This document shows positions 55,103 to 64,000 of a DNA stretch of 64,000 nucleotides, in pieces. The translations under genes were made by a program, and so were the position numbers. Every line of letters starts with the position of its first letter. The first letter of the stretch is position 1. The notes under the pieces are model-generated. The model was given only the letters and a program-made list of their open reading frames with translations, was not told where the DNA came from and did no database searches. The stretch is from contig JAJOZX010001081.1 in NCBI GenBank assembly GCA_023014485.1, positions 339,001 to 403,000 on the forward strand, written 5' to 3'. The DNA is from Bathynomus jamesi (lineage: Eukaryota > Arthropoda > Malacostraca > Isopoda > Cirolanidae).

Positions 55103-55288
55103 AGGAAAAGAGATATTTGCCATTCTCTTTCGACTTTTGGTTTACTTATTTAAAGGGTTTGTATTAAAATTTGACATCAAAACTGTCACGTTTTAATTTT
55201 TAAACAAGCACAAACCAAAGTCATTTATTATTTTAAGATCTCCAACATAAATGACTTCAGCACGAGAGTTTCCCTTCAGTTTTTGCAT

Positions 55289-55331
<43 letters not shown>

Positions 55332-56082
55332 CACACACACCGAAGGTGGAGCAACAAGCTTGACCTTCGTCAGAATGAACAATTTGGGCTGATATATACA
55401 CCAAGATATATATCAGCTTGGCTGAGTAATTAAAGGAGTTTATTAGGGTGTGTGTGTGTGCTATTTTAATAATTATAACTTTTTCACTGATTTTTAATAT
55501 TTTAACTTTATTCGGATGTGCTCAGAAGTGTTCGAGGTTCATAGAGAAATTCTTAATGCAATTAATCCTATTACAATGTGATTATAGTGAATAGAACCAA
55601 ACATAGTTTAACTAAAGTTAATATAGTTCTAAAATAACAAAATAACCAAAATGGCAGATTATAACTTGCTCTGCCCCAAGAGCAAGTTCCAAACACAGCA
55701 AACCTTTAAAAGTTTAAAGGGCTTCCCCGTCCTTGTGATCCCCGTGCGACCACTCCTAAATCCAGCAACCAAGAGACTTGCGAGACCTTTCCTAAACCAG
55801 AAGCCTAGAGGCTAATATGGGGGTGGCTCCTTCGTCTTTCATACGTTTATTCATTTGGGGGGGGGGTATTATTACGGGGAGGCAAGGGGTACCTCAAAGG
55901 AAATGAATCGAAGCATTATTAAACTGCGTTTTCCACGCCATCAATCAATAGCCGAGAGAGATATATATATATATATATATATATACCGGAGAGGAGGGGC
56001 GCCAAGCTTGACCTTCGCGAAATGAGGAATCATCGCTCGGAACCTTTGTAAGGTTGTAAGGTAAAGTAAGGTTAGATATAAG
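55103..56082. mobile_element. Two LINE/SINE 3' tails, microsatellites, unassigned DNA
   Basis: (AC)n/(TA)n at 55288-55340, followed by tail 1 (gcaacaagcttgaccttcgtcagaatgaacaattt, 55351-55385). Tail 2 at 55985-56060 (gggcgccaagcttgaccttcgcgaaatgaggaatcatcg) is preceded by (TA)n 55963-55984. 55400-55960 shows no gene. Confidence 0.6.
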
Positions 56083-56305
56083 AGAAAGGGGTAACTATTA
56101 TATTTTTAGCCAAAAACCAAAACTTAAACCTCAACTGGCAGAATTGAGCGTCCACTTTTCAAGGAACATAACATGTCCGTTTCATGATGGGAATGAACTC
56201 AGAATGAAACGGACATGTTATGTGCCTTGAAAAGTGGACGCTCAATTCTGCCAGTTGACGTTTGTTTTGATTTGTTGGCTAAAAATATAATAGTTACCCC
56301 TTTTC
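56083..56305. mobile_element. Fold-back element, about 100-bp arms
   Basis: agaaaggggtaactattatatttttagcc...gcgtccacttttcaaggaacataacatgtccgtttca is inverted at 56187-56305. The centre is near 56192. The arms differ by a few bases. Non-coding. Confidence 0.85.
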
Positions 56306-56640
56306 CTTTGATGTATTCAATCCGACGTGAATGCAACGAGTCGTTTGCTTATATTGAGGTTCTAAATATAGTAGGGCTAGGCTGCTTTAAACCCTAGATC
56401 CCGTCCCAAAGCTGGATCCTATCTGCTTTGCACATAGCTGGTGAGGGAAGCTGTATTTTTGGGACCTCTTTGCGAGTGACCCGTTGTCCACGTCGGGCTA
56501 ACACCATGAAAAAGAAAAAACTATTGTGTTTGTCATTTACCATTACTTATTTGGACTATAGTGGATTTAACTTTCCCAGAAGAGTTCCTTGTTCCATCAC
56601 GGTCTGTGTGTATCATATATATATATATATATATATATAT
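56306..56640. other. Intergenic DNA and short (TA)n
   Basis: No gene recognised; (TA)n at 56617-56640. Confidence 0.5.
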
Positions 56641-57590
56641 GAATAGAAACGACATAAGTATTAAGGAACGTTTCTGCACACGAGGAGGAGAGATAACGAA
56701 TAAATGAAAAATGAGGCGAACCGCCCGGGAATCGAACCCAGGGCCTTCCAATTGCCGGTTTGACGCGCTACCATTATGCTACGGACCTCAATTAATCACA
56801 AATCGAAATTCTCCCACATAGGGCAGAAACCAATGCCCTGAGAGGGCACCCTCGCAAATCGTGAATATGCGCATATAACTGCAATGACCACGCAGTATAT
56901 AAATGAATAGAAACGACATAAGTATTAAGGAACGTTTCTGCACACGAGGAGGAGAGATAACGAATAAATGAAAAATGAGGCGAACCGCCCGGGAATCGAA
57001 CCCAGGGCCTTCCAATTGCCGGTTGGACTGCGTGGTCATTGCAGTTATATGCGCATATTCACGATTTGCGAAGGTGCCCTCTCAGGGCATTGGGTTTCTG
57101 CCCTATGTGGGAGAATTTCGATTTGTGATTAATTGAGGTCCGTAGCATAATGGTAGCGCGTCCAACCGGCAATTGGAAGGCCCTGGGTTCGATTCCCGGG
57201 CGGTTCGCCTCATTTTTCATTTATTCGTTATCTCTCCTCCTCGTGTGCAGAAACGTTCCTTAATACTTATGTCGTTTCTATTCATTTATATACTGCTTGG
57301 TCATTGCAGTTATATGCGCATATTCACGATTTGCGAGGGTGCCCTCTCAGGGCATTGGTTTCTGCCCTATGTGGGAGAATTTCGATTTGTGATTAATTGA
57401 GGGCCGTAGCATAATGGTAGCGCTTCCAACCGGCAATTGGAAGGCCCTGGGTTCGATTCCCGGGCGGTTCGCCTCATTTTTCATTTATTCGTTATCTCTC
57501 CTCCTCGTGTGCAGAAACGTTCCTTAATACTTATGTCGTTTCTATTCATTTATATACTGCGTGGTCATTGCAGTTATATGCATATACAGA
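56641..57590. mobile_element. SINE array: two minus copies facing two plus copies
   Basis: Unit of about 265 bp: tRNA-like head (ggtccgtagcataatggtagcgcgtc A box; ccctgggttcgattcccgggcggtt B box) followed by cgcctcatttttcatttattcg and a body, then ttgtcattgcagttatatgcgcatattcacg. Unit 1 minus 56641-56904; unit 2 minus and truncated 56905-57026; unit 3 plus 57027-57297; unit 4 plus 57298-57590, cut by the DD41D element. The units are about 97% alike by eye, so the array is young or homogenised. Confidence 0.85.
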
Positions 57591-57596
57591 GTGTCC

Positions 57597-58984
57597 CAAA
57601 ACAACGTATACATTTTTTTAAAATTTATAACAGGAGAACCCACTAACAGATTCAGATGATTTTTATTTCTTTTTATAGCCTATAGCCTAAGGAGATACAA
57701 AAGCGAAATTGTTAACAGCCTTGGCTAGCCTAAGGAGATACAAAATCGAAATTAGTAATAGCTTTGCCTGCCTACAGTAAACATGGAAAATGGAAGTGTG
57801 CGCTTATCATTTGAGCAACGAAAATGGATACTAAAGTCGTATTTTAAAGTTGAGAAGATATCAAAGGTTCAACAACAGCGGAGAGACAATTTTGGAACTA
57901 ATCCTCCAACTCGACTTACTATTTCACGTATCTGTGAGAAATTTGAAGTATACGGTACTGTGCATGATGTGTACAAGCAAGCGACTGGGCGTCCAAAGAC
58001 ATCAACAGATGCTAACACTTCTGATGAAGTGCTACAGGTATTCAACCGATCACCAAGAAAATCTGTGAGACAATGTGCTCGTGAAACAGGGAAAAGTAAG
58101 ACAAGTGTCCACAGAATTCTGAAGAATGCTAAATGGAAATCTTACATCCCGAGATTATTACATGCCTTGAATGAGGATGATCCGGATCGCAGAATCCAGT
58201 TTTGCGAATGGTTTCGAGTAAAAAACACAGAAGATGACCAATTTGCGGACAAAATTATGTGGTCTGATGAGGCTACATTTAAGTTGAATGGTATAATTAA
58301 TTGTCATAATTGCACATACTGGTCACAAGAAAATCCCCACATTTATGTGGAACGACATGTAAATTTACCGGGTATAACTGTGTGGTGTGGTTTTTCTTCC
58401 AAAGGTTTGGTTGGTCCATTCTTTTTCGATGGTACATTTACCGGCCATAGCTACCTCAACATGCTTCGGGGAAAAGGTTTTCCTGCAATTCGACAGTTAT
58501 ACGGAGATGAGGACATTTACTTTCAACAAGATGGAGCATCCTCATTACCATCAGGATGTCAGGAACTACCTTGATGAAACATTTCAGTATCGGTGGATCG
58601 GACGACGAGGTAGTATCGAGTATCCACCACGTTCACCAGATTTGAACCCACTTGACTTTTTTTTATGGGGTCATTTGAAAAATGAAGTATACGGTAGAAG
58701 ACCTACATCACTTGAACAACTAAAGAGCACAGTTGAAGAAGCGTGTAGAAATAGCCCTACAAACATTTCTGTTGAAGTCTGCCAATCAGTGAATCAAAGA
58801 GCGCAGTGGTGCATTGATGTCAATGGTCGACATTTCGAACACTTACGTGTTTAAAACAAATTAAACTATCTATTATTTCGATGTTGTATATTTTACCTAT
58901 AAAAAGAAATAAAAATCATCTGAATCCGTTAGTGGGTTCGCCTGTTATAAGTTTTTTAAAAATGTATACGTTGTTTTGGGACAC

Positions 58985-58988
<4 letters not shown>
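57597..58988 (+). mobile_element. DD41D mariner, full length, nearly intact
   Basis: 1392 bp flanked by TA (57595-57596, 58989-58990). TIRs cagagtgtcccaaaacaacgtatacattttt and complement; similarity continues inward over most of the first 90 bp. Inserted in SINE unit 4. One plus-strand transposase with a single visible lesion. Confidence 0.92.
57783..58854 (+). pseudogene. DD41D transposase with one 2-base deletion
   Basis: ATG at 57783 ([20 protein letters not shown]). HTH region to about residue 60, [20 protein letters not shown] linker, second HTH ([20 protein letters not shown]), then [20 protein letters not shown] (first Asp), [20 protein letters not shown] and IYFQQDGA (second Asp). 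Immediately afterwards two bases are missing (about 58538) and the frame shifts. The C-terminus resumes as [40 protein letters not shown] (third Asp) and ends at 58854 (RHFEHLRV). The N-terminal frame runs on to 58574. Otherwise complete, so recently inactivated. Confidence 0.9.
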
Positions 58989-58989
<1 letters not shown>

Positions 58990-59044
<55 letters not shown>

Positions 59045-59110
59045 GTAATATATATATATACACGAACACTGAAGCTATACAAACGACTCTTATGTTTAAG
59101 GTAGAAGAAA
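58990..59110. repeat. (TA)n microsatellite
   Basis: TA tract at 58990-59060 following the DD41D element. Confidence 0.95.
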
Positions 59111-59119
59111 CGGAAGGTG

Positions 59120-59585
59120 AAGACTACTGATCTCGATTACAGTCCCTGGAACTCTACTCTCTCGAAAGAAGGCGCGAGCGGTACACAATAATATACATAT
59201 GGAAAATACTTGAGGGCTCTGTCCCTAACCTTAGAAATGAAATAGAAACAAACTGGAATGCGGTGGGACAAGGGGCCATGAAAACGAGGATGGAAAATAC
59301 TCTCAGAATACGAGACACAAAGCTTTTCAATGTCCTACCAAAAGAAGTGAGGAATCTCCAGCACACCGAACTAAATAACTTCAAGAACCAGCTGACAGAT
59401 TCCTGTGCAAAGTCCCTGACCAGCCAAGCGTGGCTGGCTACGAGGGCAGGAGGAAATTAGACAGCAATTCCTTCCGTCACCAAATCCCACAAATGAAGCG
59501 GGATGCTGCAGAGGGGTCGACCGCAGGTCGATCCCGAACTGTCTTTCAAACTCACCTAAAGTAACCTAAACTAAAGTGCATATAT
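59120..59585 (+). pseudogene. LINE reverse transcriptase C-terminus and 3' UTR
   Basis: Plus strand: LERRRERYTIIYIWKILEGS, VPNLRNEIETNWNAVGQGAM, LRIRDTKLFNVLPKEVRNL, then LNNFKNQLTDSCAKSL, with TAG at 59458. This is the familiar C-terminal region after the RT in CR1/jockey-type LINEs (R-R-E-R-Y-x-I-I-Y-x-W-K-I-L-E-G). The 3' UTR contains gaagcgggatgctgcagaggggtcgaccgcaggtcgatcccgaactg and runs into TA repeats. Strongly 5'-truncated. Confidence 0.85.
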
Positions 59586-59589
59586 ATAA

Positions 59590-61345
59590 TGAAAAGGAGC
59601 ACCAGAAACGCAATAAACATCTTGCAATTTTAGTGTGCCAACATTTCGAAACACACTGATTCTATTATCAGGGCTATAACACGTAAAATAACCAATATAA
59701 AACAAATAATAAAAAATCTTATTTAATAACTAATGTAAAATGACAAGAAAAAACTAGAAAATCAAGTATAAAATACCTTAAGTAAAACACAATAAATTTA
59801 TCAATGATTCGTAAGAGTTAAGATCTTGGTTAACCTTGGTTTTGCTTCCACCCTAATTGTTCATTCTGACGAAGGTGAAGCTTGTCACTCCTGTGGATCT
59901 GGTTTCAGTTTATAAATAAAAAGAGATTTCATGATTTTAAGTCAAATTTCAGAGAATATACTGAAATTTGACTGGGAAATCGGTTGGTTGGCTGTTGTGA
60001 GCATGATTATGTGTTTGAGAATTATGTGGTTTGCTAAGGGGTTGGCTCGTATTTACTGATTTACCCAGATGTTCAGAAATACATGATTTTAAATGCTTTT
60101 TTGAGTTTTACCAATATATGACTCTATACAGTGGTCACACTCGTATTGGTAAACTATGGAGGACTGAAGCAGTGTGGGTATAATATCTTTGTATTTAAAC
60201 AAATAAAAATTTGGTGTAGGAGCAGTAAAAATAACTCTGATACTTAATTGCGGATAAAATTCTCTAAGCAATTTTAAGAGTTTATTCCTCATACTGAAAC
60301 TTAAATAAGGATCCTGCGTAAGATAAAGAGCGAAAAATGATAGTCTTAGGAATCGTGACTATATTTCTAGTAGTAGGATTAATTAATCCGTTTAAGGTCC
60401 GACCTATTGTAGTTTCTAGAAATCTAGAAGGAAAAATATTCTTTATAAAAAGGAGTTGAAGAATAGATTCTAATCCTTTAATCCGAACAAATATTAATAA
60501 ATATTGGTGGTAAGGTCAGTAAATGTGGATTTACTGTATTTAAAAGGTTCCAATGAATTCTCAGATTCGATTTCGGAAGTGAATTCTATGTTAGAATGTT
60601 TGGAGATGAGATAGTCCAGAAACGGAAAACATGATCCAGGGACTTGAATAAAAGGAACGCGTTGCCAATATATTTTCTGTAAAAAACGGGTTTGAAAGTA
60701 GACGGACAATTACTCAATCACTTAGCTTCGTGATGACAGAAGAATGTCTTAGCCAAGATGATGCCAAGGGACAAACCCATCTGCACGCCTTCAGACTGCG
60801 TTTAGTACTCGCTATTGAATATGAAAATTAAGTCCTCGACAGAGAATTTAAGTAATTCTTTGCGTTAATGTCTATAATTGAAACCTTTCATTATGTCGGA
60901 ATTACTGAAAAGATTATATATATACACATATATTAATAGTTTCTATAACGCGAAAATTTATATATAAAGATTTTATATCGAAATTAGCCTATACGAATTT
61001 AATATCATATAAAGTTGCCTGACTCACAAAAGAAAAAGAAGGTTGCGTTGTATATGACTTTCTTGTTATTGGGAGATAATACTGGGACCAGAAATTGGGA
61101 CAGATCACAACTGAAAGTTCTTAATACTGATAATTTTGATTTTAATGGACAATTTACTTTATGCAAATTAGAGAGTCCATACCTGTCATTTTACATCAAT
61201 CATTGTATAAGAATTTTCGAATTTGTTTTATGATGGTTAGTTTATGCTTTCTAGTACTGATGATGGAATTAGTGTGTTCCGAAACATTGGCCTAATAAAA
61301 ATGTAAGATGTTGATTGCGTTTCTGGTGCCCCTTTTCATTATTAG
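59590..61345 (-). pseudogene. Penelope-like element with inverted terminal segments
   Basis: Minus strand: GLSLGIILAKTFFCHHEAK (about 60770), KYIGNAFLLFKSLDHVF where RT normally has Y-x-D-D, FPFLDYLISKHSNIEFTSEI, KSTFTDLTTNIY, then 60292-60089 with LREFYPQLSIRVIFTAPTPN and VYQYECDHCIESYIGKTQKS (GIY-YIG endonuclease). The RT catalytic doublet is lost. The ends are inverted: aatgaaaaggagcaccagaaacgcaataaacatctt at 59590 and aagatgttgattgcgtttctggtgccccttttcatt at 61345. The sequence gacgaaggtgaagcttg at 59868 belongs to the dispersed LINE/SINE tail motif. Confidence 0.8.
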
Positions 61346-61640
61346 ACTGCGTTTTACCCCGCAATCACCAGTCACCGATATATATATATACGTATGGTTC
61401 TCTGATAGCTTTAGTTTGACAGTTCAATTCAGTGTTAATCAAGCGTAGTAAGATCTAGATAATTTTCCTAACATTCCTTTATATATATATATATATATAT
61501 ATAACTTGATTGAAGGGTTTGTTCTTAGGGTTTGTTCTCTCTCTCTCTCTCTCTCTCTCTAAACGACATGGAAACATTATTCAAGTGATCGGAAGACAAC
61601 AATATGAAGATAAAACGAAGAAAAATTTCAATTTTTCCAA
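61346..61640. repeat. Microsatellites and unassigned DNA
   Basis: Short (TA)n at 61379-61390 and 61481-61502, (TC)n at 61537-61560. No gene. Confidence 0.7.
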
Positions 61641-61905
61641 TTTCCAAACTGCCAATTCCAAGGCAGTTTCTGTACTGTCCCAGCTGCGGTGGGAGAAGGA
61701 ACCATGAAAATGAAAGCTGGAAAATACCCTCAGAATACGAAGCTCGAAACTTTTTAATATCCTGCCAGAAAAATTAAAGAACTTCCAGCGTACCAACTTG
61801 AATAATTTCAGGAACCACCACATCCCGCAAATGAAGCAGGATGTTGGTGAGGGATTGAGCGTAGATCGATCTTGAACCGTCTTTCAAAACCATCTAAAGG
61901 TATAT
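61641..61905 (+). pseudogene. LINE C-terminus and 3' UTR, second copy
   Basis: Related to 59260-59570: ccatgaaaatgaaagctggaaaataccctcagaatacgaagctcgaaactttttaatatcctgcc, then aatgaagcaggatgttggtgagggattgagcgtagatcgatcttgaaccg. Frameshifted and shorter. It ends at the TA target of the Tc1 element. Confidence 0.75.
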
Positions 61906-61906
61906 A

Positions 61907-63290
61907 CAGTGCCCGCGAAAAGTATCCGATCACTCAAGAAAATACAATATTTTCCCTTGATATTCAGAGACACGTAATTCACTTTCTATTTGTTCTAGCG
62001 ACATCTGATAACTTTGAGGTTGCTCGCTGATATGAGAGCTATCCAACGCATTCTCAAATTAGTGTTCTGTAGCCTTCGTTGCGGGTGGCTGTGTCTCAAA
62101 TTTGTCAGATTTCACTGTTTGTGTAAATTTCTTGATATTTTTTTTTTTTTACAGAAAGTGGTGTAAATAAAATTTATATATAATGTGTGCTAAAAAACAC
62201 TTAAGAGTGATTGTCGAGGTGCTATTGTTGCTTTGCATGCATGTGGGAAATCACAGAGACAGATAGCTAAGGAATTAAACATATCCCAAAGTACCGTTAA
62301 TTTATGGGTTTCACGGGCTAAGAACAATGGTGGCCTAACCACGCCAGTCCCTAAAAAACGATCTGGCAGACGAGAAAAACAAATTCGCGAACAGACAAAC
62401 TTATGAAACGTTTAGTATTGAAAAACCCAACAATAACTGCGAAAGAAATAAAATTTAATATGAATAATTTTGTTATCTGGTGTTTCTGAACGAACTATCC
62501 AGGAGCGGCTCCAAAAAGAACTCGGATTACCATCTCGCCATGCTGCTAAGAAACCGTTCATTAATGAAAAAATGCGTAAAAAAACGTGTCGCATTTTGTA
62601 AAAAATACATTCATTGGACTGTTGATGACTGAAGAAGGTTTTATTTAGCGATGAGTCGACATTTTTGACATTCAGAAGTGTCCAAAAAAGGTTCGCCGGC
62701 TATTGGCTCAAATAGGATGGACCCTAAATACACCCTAAAGACAATGAAACACCCTCCAAGTGTGATGGTTTGGGGTTGTTTCGGTTACTATGGGCGTGGA
62801 AATTATATTTTCTTCCGAAGAACACAACTATGAATGGTGCACGGTATTTAGCAATGCTACAGGATAAACTTCCAATGGCAATGCAATCCAAAGGACAAAA
62901 ACATACATGCATGATGGTGCACCATGTCACAGCGCCAAAATAGTGACAAATGGATTACTGACAATAAATTTGATATTTTGGATTGGCCTGGTAATAGTCC
63001 AGATCTCAATCCGATAGAAAATCTGTGGCTAATAATAAAAAATAAGGTTGAATGCCACGACACTGGCTCAGTCGAAAAATTACAAGAGGCCATCAAAAAG
63101 GTATGGTGCAAGGAAATATCAGTGGAAGTTTGTCAAAACTTGATTAAATCCATGCCAAAACGTCTAGAACAAGTCATCCAAACCAAAGGAGATGACAAAA
63201 TACTAATATAAGGTTAGTATACATTAAACATTGTTTTTTATGTAAAAAATACAAATTTCAAGGGTGATCGGATACTTTTCGCGGGCACTG
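61907..63290 (+). pseudogene. Tc1-like transposon, degenerate
   Basis: 1384 bp flanked by TA. TIRs cagtgcccgcgaaaagtatccgatcac and complement. Plus-strand blocks: QRQIAKELNISQS-like HTH (about 62260-62300), TPVPKKRSGRREKQ, a second HTH, RVAFCKKYIHWTVDD, then VLFSDESTFLTFRS (first Asp, about 62650), PPSVMVWGCFGYYGRG, YMHDGAPCHSAK (second Asp, about 62910), and DWPGNSPDLNPIENLWLIIK (Glu) in the frame 62924-63211. All catalytic residues survive, but at least five frameshifts separate them. Confidence 0.88.
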
Positions 63291-63908
63291 TATACGTATA
63301 TATATAGGTGAACCCTATATTATTTTGAGAGGGTTTTTTGGGGGGGGGGAACACATTTGCAAATTTTATTACAGTCCACCTTTCATAAAAATGGAATTTT
63401 GAAAAGTTTTACAAACACACAACATTAAATTATGGAGCGTACAAACAGTTTATTACTTTCTGTTTTAGCGAGACTTCTCAACATATAATTTTAGCATTTG
63501 ACATAAAAATACTTAGATTGTCTCTTACGCTCATACTTGAGTTAAAACAAAAGCTATATTACGCTGATTACGTTTCTTCAAACTCTGGCGCATTTATATA
63601 TACATATATATACTGTATACACACACACACACACAGTTATTGAGAAAAAAGTTGGCAGAGGAAATCACAGCTATGGAAAAAATGCTGGTAATTTAAAAAA
63701 TAAATTATACTTGGATGAGAAAATAATATGACCATTTAAAAAAAAAATTTGACTAATTGGAAGGCCAGATATGTAAGATTATTTTTGCAGTCTGTTACAA
63801 ATTGGTTGTTGATGAATTCTGAAATCTTTCGAAAATATTTTTCCATAAATTTTATTTCTTCGTCATACTTCATTCTACAAGTGTATACTTTTATAAAATA
63901 TATATATA
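63291..63908. other. Intergenic DNA, no gene recognised
   Basis: A g9 run at 63340-63350 and an (AC)n at 63620-63636 are the only notable tracts. Confidence 0.4.
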
Positions 63909-63984
63909 CAAGGTGTCCCGAAAGTCCCAAACTATTTCTTGTTCACTTCTTACAAGAAATAGATTGGGACATTTGAGACACCCT
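63909..63984. mobile_element. Tiny fold-back with DD41D-like ends
   Basis: 76 bp: caaggtgtcccgaaagtcccaaactatttcttg, an 11-base loop, then caagaaatagattgggacatttgagacaccct. Flanked by TA. The termini (aggtgtccc) resemble those of the DD41D mariners in this window. Possibly a minimal MITE. Confidence 0.7.
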
Positions 63985-64000
63985 ATATGCATATATATGA

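Overview
This is a gene-poor, transposon-dense piece of a eukaryotic nuclear genome. I found no convincing single-copy host gene, no intact functional tRNA or rRNA gene and nothing prokaryotic. The background is AT-rich, with many (TA)n, (AC)n, (GA)n and (AAT)n tracts. The element mix is DD41D mariners, Tc1, hAT, FLYWCH-MULE, Penelope-like elements, several LINE families and tRNA-derived SINEs. This mix and the microsatellite density suggest an arthropod, most plausibly a crustacean. That is inference; no host gene settles it.

Layout. 1-5.4 kb: a Tigger/pogo fragment, two hAT fragments, a SINE head and microsatellites. 5.4-8.3 kb: a palindrome of two Penelope-like 3' ends, one arm split by a DD41D mariner, then LINE tails and a gutted DD41D copy. 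8.3-12 kb: a degenerate Tc1 and a 1.3 kb hAT (8-bp target duplication) that split a SINE. 12.2-14.9 kb: a GC-rich DDE transposon with a CRHH motif. 15-20.5 kb: fold-back elements, a minisatellite, a catalytically dead DD41D mariner and a LINE remnant. 20.9-25.3 kb: a LINE whose upstream region encodes CCCH zinc fingers, split by a hAT remnant. 25.6-27.3 kb: a fold-back MITE and a Tc1 split by a LINE tail.

27.75-35.24 kb holds a three-level nest: a LINE (A) split by a MULE with a perfect 9-bp target duplication, and the MULE split by a second copy (B) of the same LINE family. 39.07-44.44 kb is a DD41D mariner with an apparently intact transposase; a 3.8 kb hAT with a perfect 8-bp duplication sits inside its right terminal repeat. 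46.5-49.5 kb is a 3 kb element with ~95-bp terminal inverted repeats and an uninterrupted 564-codon transposase-like gene. LINE copy C (49.6-51.3 kb) lies inside a (TA)n tract. 51.5-64 kb carries a palindromic DD41D remnant, SINE palindromes and arrays, a near-intact DD41D element, a second Penelope-like element and a degenerate Tc1.

The proteins do not form a pathway; the window records successive insertions. The most informative signals are the nested insertions with target duplications and paralogous empty sites, two DDE transposons I could not place in a named superfamily, the CCCH-finger LINE, a 3' tail shared by a LINE and a SINE, and fold-back MITEs built from 5' ends of transposase genes. 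Boundaries of degenerate elements are approximate, and family names rest on motif recognition, not database searches.
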